Made by a program: the position numbers and the translations under genes
Notes under the pieces: model-generated
Told to the model about the DNA's origin: nothing
What the model saw: only the letters and a program-made list of their open reading frames with translations
Database searches by the model: none
Shown here: positions 1 through 6,082 of the stretch, one piece after another
How the letters are laid out: every line of letters begins with the position of its first letter
Numbering within the stretch: the first letter of the stretch is position 1
Assembly: GCA_002683195.1 (NCBI GenBank)
Contig: NYSW01000039.1
Span: 31,197-37,750, forward strand
Direction: 5' to 3'
DNA: 6,554 nucleotides
Origin: Phycisphaerae bacterium
GTDB lineage: Bacteria > Planctomycetota > Phycisphaerae > Phycisphaerales > SM1A02

Positions 1-1
1 C

Positions 2-547
2 CCGACGACATCTTCAGCTCCGGTTGCGGCTCCGGCTCGACCCGGTCCGACGGCTCCGCCGGCGGAGGATCCGCCGGTCGCCGTGAAGACCGCCCGCCGA
101 AGTCGACCCGAAGCACCGGCCACTTCGATCGATTCGGTGAGCGACTCGGACGGGGCCGGACCGTGGGCCCGACTTCAGGCTGCCGCGTCCACCCCCCGTC
201 AGCGGGTGATGCTCGCGGATTTCGATTTCGAGCGACTCGAAGGCGGGACCTTGTGTCTGCGACGGCGAAAGGATGCGTCGCCCGGGGTCGCCTTCACCGT
301 TCAGCGGCCCCAGGGATTGGAAGAGCTGGCTTCGGCCGTGTTCGGTCGCAAGATGCGGATTGAATTCGTCGAGTCCGGTGCGGGGCAGACTCGCTCCGCC
401 GCGCCGGCCACCGACGAGTCCCGCGCCGCGATGGAACACCCCCTGGTCCAGGAAGCGATGGATCTCTTTGATGCACACGTCGTACAGGTTCGGCGGACTT
501 CCCCGCGGCCTGATACCAACGGCGGTCCCGATACTCCGGAGGATTGA
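2..547 (+). CDS. dnaX: DNA polymerase III subunit gamma/tau, C-terminal part (5' end outside window)
   Basis: This frame is open from the left edge to TGA at 545-547 and gives 181 residues of the C-terminal end of the clamp-loader subunit, which helps load the sliding clamp at replication forks. The AAA+ ATPase part lies outside the window. Visible are a Pro/Ala-rich linker (fragment residues about 1-50), a small domain starting at GPWARLQAAAS (about 52) with the pattern 'phe-x-phe...LEGGTLCL...LEELASAVFGRKMRIEF', and a conserved-looking tail HPLVQEAMDLFDAHVVQV (about 146-163). Such tails are typical of DnaX in planctomycetes and several other phyla. The strongest support is context: ybaB/ebfC and recR follow directly, the classic dnaX-ybaB-recR order. 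A GTG at position 83 lies inside the linker and is not a credible start. The organism's gamma/tau frameshift site, if any, cannot be judged here. The identity is an inference from tail pattern plus synteny, because no catalytic motif is visible. Confidence 0.85.
   Translation, partial: PTTSSAPVAAPARPGPTAPPAEDPPVAVKTARRSRPEAPATSIDSVSDSDGAGPWARLQAAASTPRQRVMLADFDFERLEGGTLCLRRRKDASPGVAFTVQRPQGLEELASAVFGRKMRIEFVESGAGQTRSAAPATDESRAAMEHPLVQEAMDLFDAHVVQVRRTSPRPDTNGGPDTPED
538..542 (+). promoter_or_regulatory. Shine-Dalgarno GGAGG for ebfC
   Basis: GGAGG lies inside the last dnaX codons, 4 bases before ATG at 547. It is only 1 base from the in-frame TTG at 544, so it favours ATG 547 as the ebfC start. 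The spacing is on the short side, which fits translation re-initiating at the overlapping TGATG. Confidence 0.6.
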
Positions 548-921
548 TGTTCGACGCACTGAAAGGCATGGCTGGTCTGGGTGGTCTCATGAAGGACCTT
601 CCGAAGATCAAGGAACGGCTCGAACGAGCCAAGGCGGAACTCGCCGAAATGACGGTGGAGGCTGAAGTCGGCGGGGGCGCGGTGACCGCGATCGCCGATG
701 GCACCATGCGGATTCGCGCCGTGCACATCGATCCGACCATGATGTCGGTGTTGGTGGCCGACGGCGAGGCGCAGGATCGTGCCATGGCCGAAGATCTGGT
801 GGCCAGTGCGGTCAATGCGGCCCTCACCCGAGCCCAGGACATGATCGGCACCCACCTGCAGGAAGCCGCCGGCGAACTGGGTATTCCCCTTCCTCCCGGA
901 GGGCTTCCGGGCCTGCTCTAG
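547..921 (+). CDS. ebfC: YbaB/EbfC family nucleoid-associated DNA-binding protein
   Basis: A 124-residue protein beginning MFDALKGMAGLGGLMKDLPK. Members of this family are small dimeric DNA-binding proteins that coat or bridge DNA and are often encoded between dnaX and recR. Family features visible are the Gly/Met/Leu-rich N-terminus, an amphipathic helix with KIKERLERAKAELAEMTVEAE (about 20-40), the beta-strand block GGGAVTAIADGTMRIRAVHID (about 42-62), and a second helical part LVASAVNAALTRAQDMIGTHLQEAAG. The Gly/Pro-rich end PLPPGGLPGLL is also usual. ATG 547 shares its A with the dnaX stop codon (TGATG), so translation is probably coupled. An in-frame TTG at 544 would add one Met but leaves almost no spacing to the ribosome binding site. 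Nothing looks broken. Confidence 0.93.
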   Translation: MFDALKGMAGLGGLMKDLPKIKERLERAKAELAEMTVEAEVGGGAVTAIADGTMRIRAVHIDPTMMSVLVADGEAQDRAMAEDLVASAVNAALTRAQDMIGTHLQEAAGELGIPLPPGGLPGLL

Positions 922-923
922 AC

Positions 924-1544
924 ATGTCGTATCCAGAATCCATTTCGAATCTCATCGACGAATTCGCACGACTTCCGGGCATCGGACGTCGCAGCGCGGA
1001 ACGGCTCGCGTTCTACGTGCTCAAGAGCAGCCGAGACGATGCGATCGGTCTCTCGGACGCGATCGTGCGGGTGAAGGACAGTGTTCGACACTGTTCGGTC
1101 TGTTGGAATCTGGCGGACGATGATCCTTGCTCGATCTGTCAGGATGAACGTCGGGATGCTTCGGTGGTGCTGGTGGTCGAGCAGCCTCGAGATCTGATCA
1201 GTCTGGAACAGACGGGGATGCATCGAGGCATCTACCACGTTCTTCTGGGCCGCCTGGACCCGCTCGATGGGGTCGGGCCGGATGGATTGACGGTCGCGGA
1301 CCTCTTGAATCGACTCCGGGATCCGGCCCGGAACGCTCGAGGCGTGGCGGTCAGGGAACTGGTTCTGGGTCTCAATCCGGACATGGAGGGTGATACCACG
1401 GCCCTCCATGTGGCCGAAGAAGCCCGGGCCCTGGGAATCCAGACCACTCGGCTGGCCCGAGGGTTGCCTAGTGGAAGTCAGATCGAATACGCCAGTAGGG
1501 CGGTTCTGGCGGATGCCATCACCGAGCGTCGGCCGATCGATTGA
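924..1544 (+). CDS. recR: Recombination mediator protein RecR
   Basis: A 206-residue full-length RecR, which acts with RecO (and RecF) to load RecA on SSB-coated single-stranded DNA during gap repair. The domains appear in the usual order: a helix-hairpin-helix with LPGIGRRSAERLAFYVL (residues 17-33), a four-cysteine zinc finger C57-x2-C60...C69-x2-C72, then a Toprim domain starting at VVLVVEQPRDL (81-91, acidic E86). This is followed by the characteristic YHVLLGRLDPLDGVGPD segment and the second Toprim block GLNPDMEGDTTALHVAE. The C-terminal part LARGLPSGSQIEYA matches the RecR consensus. The ATG is 2 bases after the ebfC stop. The nearest purine-rich stretch (GGAGGG at 898-903) is about 20 bases away, too far to be a normal ribosome binding site, so translation is probably coupled to ebfC. 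All key residues appear intact. Confidence 0.97.
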   Translation: MSYPESISNLIDEFARLPGIGRRSAERLAFYVLKSSRDDAIGLSDAIVRVKDSVRHCSVCWNLADDDPCSICQDERRDASVVLVVEQPRDLISLEQTGMHRGIYHVLLGRLDPLDGVGPDGLTVADLLNRLRDPARNARGVAVRELVLGLNPDMEGDTTALHVAEEARALGIQTTRLARGLPSGSQIEYASRAVLADAITERRPID

Positions 1545-1568
1545 CGACTCCGGTGAAAGAGTCCGGAA

Positions 1569-1584
1569 TGGCATGGATTGTGCA
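1569..1584 (+). promoter_or_regulatory. Candidate sigma-54 (-24/-12) promoter upstream of rpoN
   Basis: TGGCATGGATTGTGCA aligns to the known sigma-54 consensus TGGCACR-N4-TTGCW at all but two specified positions (C to T at the sixth base, T to G in the -12 element). The invariant GG (1570-1571) and GC (1582-1583) have the required spacing. A transcript would start near 1595, giving a leader of about 70 bases to ATG 1665 or about 157 bases to ATG 1752. It lies between recR and rpoN on the same strand, so RpoN could activate its own gene. No enhancer-binding protein gene is visible. A chance match in GC-rich DNA is possible. Confidence 0.45.
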
Positions 1585-1590
1585 GGGGGA

Positions 1591-1610
1591 CGCGATATCG
1601 CGGCGATATC
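1591..1610 (+). promoter_or_regulatory. Palindrome CGCGATATCGCG with a second GCGATATC; possible operator
   Basis: Positions 1591-1602 form a perfect 12-base palindrome. Its GCGATATC half (1592-1599) recurs at 1603-1610, 11 bases on, which puts both on the same face of the helix. It sits just downstream of the sigma-54-like element, near the predicted transcript start, where a repressor or activator could bind. No DNA-binding partner is identified; the regulatory role is inference. Confidence 0.35.
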
Positions 1611-1664
1611 ATGCCGGTTGGCATGGATTGACGCGGTCTGCCCGCGATTGAGGACGCCGATGGA

Positions 1665-3272
1665 ATGGCGCCCCGCGTGGCTTTCCCCGGCTGGAAGCCG
1701 AACCTGACCGCGTCCGCATCCAAACAAGACGACCGCGTCTTGATCTCTGCCATGTCCGTGATGCGATTCGACACCCGACAACAGACGAAACTTGGTCAGC
1801 AGATGAAGCTGGCCCCGAGGATGATCCAGTCGATGGAGATCCTCCAGTTGCCACTGCCTCTTCTTCAAGAACGGGTGGAGCAGGAACTGGAATCCAATGT
1901 GGCCTTGGAACTGGTGGAGCCCGGTGACGGCGCCACGGAGATTCGTACGGAGGGTGAGGCCGAGGTCGCGGATACCGAACGCGAGTTCATCGCGGGTGAA
2001 TCGGGTGAAGACTTCCAGCGGCTCGCCGATCTTGAGAACCGGTACCGAGATGTGTGGGATGGCGGGGAAGAGGTCCGACGTCCGACGGCGGGTGCGGGCG
2101 AACGTGATCGCAAGATGGATGCGATGGCGAACACCGCCGAACGTGGAAAGAGTCTCACCGATCAACTCGATGACCAGTGGCGACTGGTGGAAGTGCCGGA
2201 GAACGTCTCGGTCGCCGGCCGACGGCTGATCGAATACGTCGATGCCGATGGCTATCTCGGGGCTGATCTCGAAACGATCTTCGAACAGGGAGGTGGGCTC
2301 GAGATCCATGACTGGTCCATCTCGCTTCTCGAACGCACCCTCGAGCGACTGCATCGGACACTGGAACCACCAGGCCTTCTCGCGCGGTCGAAACAGGAAT
2401 CCTTGCTTCTGCAGATCGATGCGATCGTCGAACTGGAAGGTGACGGTGAAGGCAGTTGGACCGATGCCGCGGTCTTGATCGGTGAACACTTCGAGGATCT
2501 GGTGCAGAATCGGCTGCCGAAGGTGTCCAAGGACGCGGAGATGTCACTGGAGCGAGTCCAGATCGCCAAGGCATTGATGCGGCAGCTTTCGTTGTGGCCC
2601 GGGCGAGAGCTGGCGAATCCCGATGCGCAGTTCGTCATGCCCGACGTGATCGTCGAATACGAACCTGAAAACGATGCCTACATCGCCGCCCTTGCCGATG
2701 GCACCATGCCGGTGCTTCGAATCAATCCACAGGTCGAGAAGATGCGAGAGCAGCCTGAACTCGACCATGATGGGAAGACCTTCATCGATACCGCGGTACG
2801 TGATGCCAGCTGGCTCATCGATGCGGTGAACCAGCGATCAAACACGCTTCTTCGCGTGGTTCGGGTGGTTCTGGAGCGGCAACGAGAATTCTTCGATCAC
2901 GGGCCCCAGTTCCTGAAGCCTCTGCCGATGACCGAAGTCGCGGAGCGACTTGGCGTACACGTCGCGACCGTGAGCCGGGCGGTCAGCGAGAAGTGGTTGC
3001 AGACCCCGCGGGGCATGTATCCACTTCGGCGGTTCTTCTCCGGTGGCCGGGAGACCGGGCAGGAGGGGCAGGAAAAGAGCTGGGAGGCGATCAAGGAGAT
3101 GCTGCGGGAGATCGTGGACGCGGAAGACAAGGCGAAGCCGCTGAGCGATCAGAAACTGGCCGATGCGTTGAAGGAAAAAGGGGTCGAGATCGCTCGCCGA
3201 ACGGTCGTGAAATACCGGGAGCAACTGGGGATCCCGCCGGCTCGGCGTCGAAAAGTTCACGCAACCGGCTGA
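1665..3272 (+). CDS. rpoN: RNA polymerase sigma-54 factor RpoN
   Basis: The alternative sigma factor that directs RNA polymerase to -24/-12 promoters and needs an AAA+ activator to melt DNA. Of 535 residues from this start, region I is at about 33-80 (QQTKLGQQMKLAPRMIQSMEILQL...EQELESN). An acidic region II runs from about 82 to 160. The core-binding region includes YVDADGYLGADL (191-202) and PPGLLARS (235-242). The segment WLIDAVNQRSNTL...QREFFDHG leads to a helix-turn-helix MTEVAERLGVHVATVSRAV (422-440). The RpoN box ARRTVVKYRE (510-519) closes the protein. The start is uncertain. ATG 1665 has GAGGA about 10 bases upstream, and its first 28 codons show strong third-position G/C bias. However, family homology begins only near residue 33, and ATG 1752 or 1761 would give a conventional N-terminus but neither has a clear ribosome binding site. 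The function is certain; the start is not. Confidence 0.95.
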   Translation: MAPRVAFPGWKPNLTASASKQDDRVLISAMSVMRFDTRQQTKLGQQMKLAPRMIQSMEILQLPLPLLQERVEQELESNVALELVEPGDGATEIRTEGEAEVADTEREFIAGESGEDFQRLADLENRYRDVWDGGEEVRRPTAGAGERDRKMDAMANTAERGKSLTDQLDDQWRLVEVPENVSVAGRRLIEYVDADGYLGADLETIFEQGGGLEIHDWSISLLERTLERLHRTLEPPGLLARSKQESLLLQIDAIVELEGDGEGSWTDAAVLIGEHFEDLVQNRLPKVSKDAEMSLERVQIAKALMRQLSLWPGRELANPDAQFVMPDVIVEYEPENDAYIAALADGTMPVLRINPQVEKMREQPELDHDGKTFIDTAVRDASWLIDAVNQRSNTLLRVVRVVLERQREFFDHGPQFLKPLPMTEVAERLGVHVATVSRAVSEKWLQTPRGMYPLRRFFSGGRETGQEGQEKSWEAIKEMLREIVDAEDKAKPLSDQKLADALKEKGVEIARRTVVKYREQLGIPPARRRKVHATG

Positions 3273-3300
3273 GATGGCCGGAGAATTTGGTGGCCATTTC
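3271..3300 (+). terminator. Hairpin at the rpoN stop codon, possible weak terminator
   Basis: GAGATGGCC (3271-3279) pairs with GGCCATTTC (3292-3300), nine pairs including one G-U, around a 12-base loop. It begins within the rpoN TGA. There is no T-run after the stem, so it is either a Rho-type or 3'-end stabilising structure, or chance. Confidence 0.3.
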
Positions 3301-3374
3301 CAGGGCCTGAGCAGGAATCGAAGGCAAAAAGGTCGTTTCAAGCCAATGGTGGGGGTTTGAGGCTTTTGTGGACA

Positions 3375-3394
3375 CCCGGCAGGCTCCTGCCGGG
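3375..3394 (+). other. Strong GC hairpin between rpoN and ilvE
   Basis: CCCGGCAG (3375-3382) and CTGCCGGG (3387-3394) form a perfect 8-base stem with a GCTC loop. It stands about 100 bases past the rpoN stop and 30 bases before the ilvE ATG. No T-run follows, so a classical intrinsic terminator is not supported. It may end rpoN transcripts or insulate ilvE, and it overlaps where a -35 box for the TAGAAT element would fall. Confidence 0.45.
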
Positions 3395-3410
3395 ATCAGG
3401 GCCTTCCTCG

Positions 3411-3416
3411 TAGAAT
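3411..3416 (+). promoter_or_regulatory. TAGAAT -10-like hexamer directly before ilvE
   Basis: TAGAAT matches five of six bases of the sigma-70-type -10 box TATAAT in otherwise GC-rich DNA and lies 8 bases before ATG 3425. Transcription would begin at about 3422-3424, giving a nearly leaderless mRNA. No convincing -35 box is seen at 16-18 bases upstream, where the GC hairpin lies instead. It is a candidate only. Confidence 0.4.
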
Positions 3417-3424
3417 GTCCGCCC

Positions 3425-4297
3425 ATGAATCGCATCTGGATGGACGGAAAAATCGTTCCCAAGTCCGAGGCCACGGTCTCGGTCTACGACCACGGCCTGC
3501 TCTACGGAGACGGCTGCTTCGAGGGAATTCGTGCGTACGGCGGTCGGATCTTGAAACTCAAGTCCCACCTGGCTCGGATGTACGAATCGGCCGCCCTGCT
3601 TCGGCTGGTTCCGGCCTACGACCTGGACGAGGTCGAAGATGCGGTCCGGGAGACGGTCGCGGCCAACGAACTGGAAGACGCCTACATCCGGTTGATCTTC
3701 ACTCGAGGCGTGGGCACGCTGGGACTTCATCCCTTCAAGTGTCCGACTCCGGGCACGATCATCATCGCGGATCGAATCCAGCTCTATCCCGAAGAGTTGT
3801 ACGAAGAAGGAATGCACGTCATCGTCGCGGAACGGCCGCGAATTCCGATTCCGTGCCTTGATCCACGCATCAAGAGTCTGAACTACCTCAACAACATCCT
3901 CGCGAAGATCGAGGCGATCGATGCCGGAGTCCTCGAAGCGATCATGCTCAACCTCGAAGGGGAAGTCGCCGAGTGCACGGGTGACAACATCTTCCTGGTG
4001 AAGGACGGCCGAATTTCGACCCCGAGCACCTCGACCGGCATTCTGCACGGTGTCACTCGACGATTCATCATGCGGGAGATCGCGCCGGCCTGTGGCCACG
4101 AGGTCGAGGAAACGGTCTTTCCCCTCGAGGAGCTTCTGGCCGCGGACGAGGTCTTCCTGACCGGCACCGCCGCAGAAGTGATCGGGGTGACTCGGATCGG
4201 TGATGCGGTGGTCGGGGACGGCACCGTCGGCCCTGTCACCCGCGCCTGCATCGCGGAATTCCGCCGCCGCATCGCCGAAGACTGTCCCGAGGACTAG
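3425..4297 (+). CDS. ilvE: Branched-chain amino acid aminotransferase (PLP fold type IV)
   Basis: A 290-residue cytosolic PLP enzyme that interconverts Leu/Ile/Val and their 2-oxo acids with 2-oxoglutarate/glutamate, the last step of branched-chain synthesis. Family signatures are MNRIWMDGKIVPKSEATVSVYDHGLLYGDGCFEGIRAYGG at the N-terminus (residues 1-40) and the catalytic lysine in DPRIKSLNYLNN (K150). The PLP-contacting E183 lies in ECTGDNIFLVKDG, followed by the phosphate-binding STSTGILHGVTR (201-212) and FLTGTAAEVIGV (244-255). Length is usual for this class. The start was set at ATG 3425 because MNRIWMDG is the conserved beginning; an upstream in-frame GTG (3368) would run through the GC hairpin and add 19 non-conserved residues. 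No Shine-Dalgarno is seen (CCGCCC precedes the ATG), which fits a leaderless message. A D-amino-acid transaminase or aminodeoxychorismate lyase of the same fold is a less likely alternative. Confidence 0.92.
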   Translation: MNRIWMDGKIVPKSEATVSVYDHGLLYGDGCFEGIRAYGGRILKLKSHLARMYESAALLRLVPAYDLDEVEDAVRETVAANELEDAYIRLIFTRGVGTLGLHPFKCPTPGTIIIADRIQLYPEELYEEGMHVIVAERPRIPIPCLDPRIKSLNYLNNILAKIEAIDAGVLEAIMLNLEGEVAECTGDNIFLVKDGRISTPSTSTGILHGVTRRFIMREIAPACGHEVEETVFPLEELLAADEVFLTGTAAEVIGVTRIGDAVVGDGTVGPVTRACIAEFRRRIAEDCPED

Positions 4298-4315
4298 CGG
4301 CGGTCGGGGTGTCCC

Positions 4316-4345
4316 CCCACATGGGCATTGATGAGGCCCATGGGG
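4316..4345 (+). terminator. Hairpin after ilvE, possible terminator
   Basis: CATGGGC (4320-4326) pairs with GCCCATG (4336-4342). The stem extends by three C-G pairs past a single bulged A at 4319, with a 9-base loop. It starts about 20 bases after the ilvE stop. No T-run follows, so its strength as an intrinsic terminator is doubtful. The rest of the 171-base gap to the next gene shows no tRNA-like or other feature. Confidence 0.4.
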
Positions 4346-4457
4346 CCCGGGAGAACCGAAGCCGAGGCCTGAGATGATGCCCGGCGGTGGCGGCGCGGTA
4401 GCCTTTCCGGTGACTCGATCGCGAAGAGATGTCCTGTCGTTCGCCAAGACCTTGGCC

Positions 4458-4463
4458 GGGAGG
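4458..4463 (+). promoter_or_regulatory. Shine-Dalgarno GGGAGG selecting the GTG start at 4469
   Basis: GGGAGG ends 5 bases before GTG 4469, an ideal position, and supports the non-ATG start. The nearby ATG at 4474 is in another frame. Confidence 0.75.
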
Positions 4464-4468
4464 CTTCC

Positions 4469-6064
4469 GTGAAATGCAAGAATTGCGACTATCCCCTCTG
4501 GGATCTCAAACCCGGGCCATGTCCCGAGTGTGGGGAATCGTTCAGCCCCGTCTCCGAGCGATTCAAGCCGGGAGAGGTCCGGTTCTGCTGCCCGCATTGC
4601 GACCAGGCCTACTACGGCGATGGTGAGAACGGGCATCTGGTTCCGGCCGCATTCGACTGCGTCGAGTGCGGGGCCGGCATCGACGAATCGGAGTGTGTGA
4701 TCCGGCCGCGGGAGGATCGCGGCTACGAGTACCCCGTCACCGCGGATGTCGCGCCGTGTTTCGATCCGACGCTCGGTCGTTGGAAGCGATTCTGGCGGAC
4801 GGTCGCCATGTCGATGACGAGGCCTCGGACCCTCGGCGAGGGGATACCGATTCAATCCCGGATCCGTCCGGTGTTCGGGTTCGCCGCCATCCTGTCCGCG
4901 AGCAACCTCGTGGTCGGCACCTTGCCGATCTTTCTGCTGATCGGCGTGCCCTTCTTCCTCATGGGGGCCGGGGCCACGCTCACGATTCCGGAAGTCCTGG
5001 TCCTCGTCGTCGTGTTCCTGGGGCTGGGCCTGTTGTCGGTGTGCATGGCCCTCGCTGGAATCACGCTCGTGGGGGCGATCATTCATGGCGTCCTTCGGAT
5101 GTCAGGTACGACTCGAGGCGGGATCGGTCGGACGATCTCCTGCGCCTGTCTTGGATCGGGCCCCTTGATCCTCGGATCCGTACCGGTGCTCGGTCCGTAC
5201 TGCCTCCAGACGCCGGCGGCGATCTGGGGCATCGTTTCCACGATCCTGATTCTGTCGGTGGCACAGGGTGTCAGTGGTCTGCGAGCCACGCTCTCGGTCC
5301 TGACGCCGCTGTTCGTCTTGATCGGTCTCTACGTGTCGGTGTTGATCGCGGTCTTCGCGATCGGCGTCACCGTTCCCGCCGGTCCGGCCGGCGGCGCCGG
5401 TTTCGGGCCGTTGGGATCCCCGGCCGCTCAGGCCTCGCTCACGATCAACGGCCAGGAGACTTCGATCGACTTCGTGGCCGTGCTTGATCTCCTCGGCTCC
5501 AGGAAGACGCTGCCGGATCTCGCCGAATTTGAAGCCTCCGCCGGAGGAGGGAAGATCCCCGGGCTCGGCTCGGCTCCGGTCCTGACCCGGTTCGAGGGGC
5601 GAGGATTCGAAGGTTGGTGGGTACCCGGTCTGATGGTTCTCAAGGGACTTGATGCGGACGCCTTCGCGGTGCTGGAGGTCGATCCCCGCTCGGACGTCAG
5701 CCATGACCCGGCTTCATGGCTGACATCGGAGCAAGGATCGAGCCGCGAACTCCGGATGAAGTTCCGTGAACGGACTCGGGATGGTGTGAATCGCCAGGCC
5801 GGACCGACGATTTCGGCCGAGAACTTCCAATCGTTGTCGGAGTTGGTGGAAGGCGTCGGTGGAAATGCCGAGGATCTGGCCGCCGACGTCCCCAAGTCCT
5901 GGATCGCCGCGAGCCTCAGCGCGATCGAGAAGGCGTCGAGTCCGGAAGACTCCGGATCAATCGACGTGGGCAAGAACGGGAGCACGCCCGACGAGACTTC
6001 CCGGAAGGAGTCCGAAGATCTCCCCGCCCCGCTCGAGGGCGGGCCGGCGAACGCGGGAGGCTGA
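4469..6064 (+). CDS. Membrane protein with two zinc ribbons and a Yip1-like domain
   Basis: A 531-residue protein from GTG 4469. The N-terminus carries two cysteine ribbons: C3-x2-C6/C18-x2-C21 and C41-x2-C44/C64-x2-C67. An amphipathic linker with WKRFWRTVAMSMTRPRTLGEG (about 105-125) follows, of the kind that precedes Yip1-type membrane domains. Hydrophobic segments then lie at about 135-170, 174-208, 231-267 and 279-300, probably five or six helices. The motifs GAIIHGVLRMSG (202-213) and AQGVSGLRATLSVLTPLFVL (265-284) resemble those of Yip1 domains. The C-terminal 230 residues are soluble and unrecognised, opening with a Gly/Ala/Pro-rich stretch (about 303-325) and ending in a Ser/Glu/Pro-rich tail. 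No enzyme motif is seen. Ribbon-plus-membrane architecture is common in planctomycetes, but substrate and role are unknown. The gene is followed by the convergent mqnC and probably forms its own transcript after the ilvE hairpin. The Yip1 assignment comes from pattern recall. Confidence 0.8.
   Translation: MKCKNCDYPLWDLKPGPCPECGESFSPVSERFKPGEVRFCCPHCDQAYYGDGENGHLVPAAFDCVECGAGIDESECVIRPREDRGYEYPVTADVAPCFDPTLGRWKRFWRTVAMSMTRPRTLGEGIPIQSRIRPVFGFAAILSASNLVVGTLPIFLLIGVPFFLMGAGATLTIPEVLVLVVVFLGLGLLSVCMALAGITLVGAIIHGVLRMSGTTRGGIGRTISCACLGSGPLILGSVPVLGPYCLQTPAAIWGIVSTILILSVAQGVSGLRATLSVLTPLFVLIGLYVSVLIAVFAIGVTVPAGPAGGAGFGPLGSPAAQASLTINGQETSIDFVAVLDLLGSRKTLPDLAEFEASAGGGKIPGLGSAPVLTRFEGRGFEGWWVPGLMVLKGLDADAFAVLEVDPRSDVSHDPASWLTSEQGSSRELRMKFRERTRDGVNRQAGPTISAENFQSLSELVEGVGGNAEDLAADVPKSWIAASLSAIEKASSPEDSGSIDVGKNGSTPDETSRKESEDLPAPLEGGPANAGG
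5696..5724 (+). repeat. Perfect 10-base inverted repeat inside the membrane-protein gene
   Basis: GTCAGCCATG (5696-5705) and CATGGCTGAC (5715-5724) are exact reverse complements around a 9-base loop. It lies in the part coding for SDVSHDPASWLTSE in the C-terminal domain, and codon constraint does not explain it. Function is unknown; it may be chance or an mRNA structure. Confidence 0.5.
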
Positions 6065-6080
6065 CCCCGATGGGGTTTCT
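6064..6080 (+). terminator. Small hairpin with T-rich tail after the membrane-protein gene
   Basis: ACCCC (6064-6068) pairs with GGGGT (6072-6076) around a GAT loop and is followed by TTCT, starting at the last base of the TGA stop. The short stem and short T-stretch make it a modest intrinsic terminator candidate for the + strand gene. Confidence 0.35.
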
Positions 6081-6082
6081 CG

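Larger units (their letters stand above)
1569..1630 (+). repeat. 12-base direct repeat TGGCATGGATTG, two copies
   Basis: Identical copies lie at 1569-1580 and 1619-1630, with starts 50 bases apart (close to five helical turns), both in the recR-rpoN gap. The first copy is the body of the sigma-54-like element; the second lacks a GC at the -12 position and so is not a promoter by itself. The start of the second copy also forms a 6-base inverted repeat (CATGCC 1610-1615 with GGCATG 1620-1625, 4-base loop). Confidence 0.6.

Noticed and set aside
294..855. Two overlapping - strand frames of about 185 codons over the dnaX end and ebfC
   Set aside because: Both are antisense to conserved genes of the dnaX-ybaB-recR operon and lack coherent protein features.
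1546..1563. GACTC/GAGTC inverted repeat just after recR as a terminator
   Set aside because: Only five base pairs with an 8-base loop and no T-run, so too weak to claim.
1541..1569. TTGACG at the recR stop as a -35 box of a housekeeping promoter
   Set aside because: No acceptable -10 hexamer is found 16-18 bases downstream (CGGAAT).
1619..1634. Second TGGCATGGATTG copy as another sigma-54 promoter
   Set aside because: The GC expected at the -12 position is CG here, so the essential spacing/sequence is not met; kept only as a repeat.
918..2489. Long open frame (523 codons) on the - strand opposite recR and rpoN
   Set aside because: It mirrors two well-recognised genes, has no domain-like sequence (rich in His, Arg, Gln, Pro) and is explained by high third-position G/C, which removes stop codons on the opposite strand.
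4298..4468. Possible tRNA or small RNA in the gap after ilvE
   Set aside because: No T-loop GTTCGA-type sequence, cloverleaf stems or anticodon arm were found; only one hairpin is supported.
3338..5086. Long open frame (582 codons) on the - strand opposite ilvE and the start of the membrane-protein gene
   Set aside because: It is antisense to ilvE and the zinc-ribbon part, has low-complexity charged composition and no recognisable family, so it is a shadow of codon bias.
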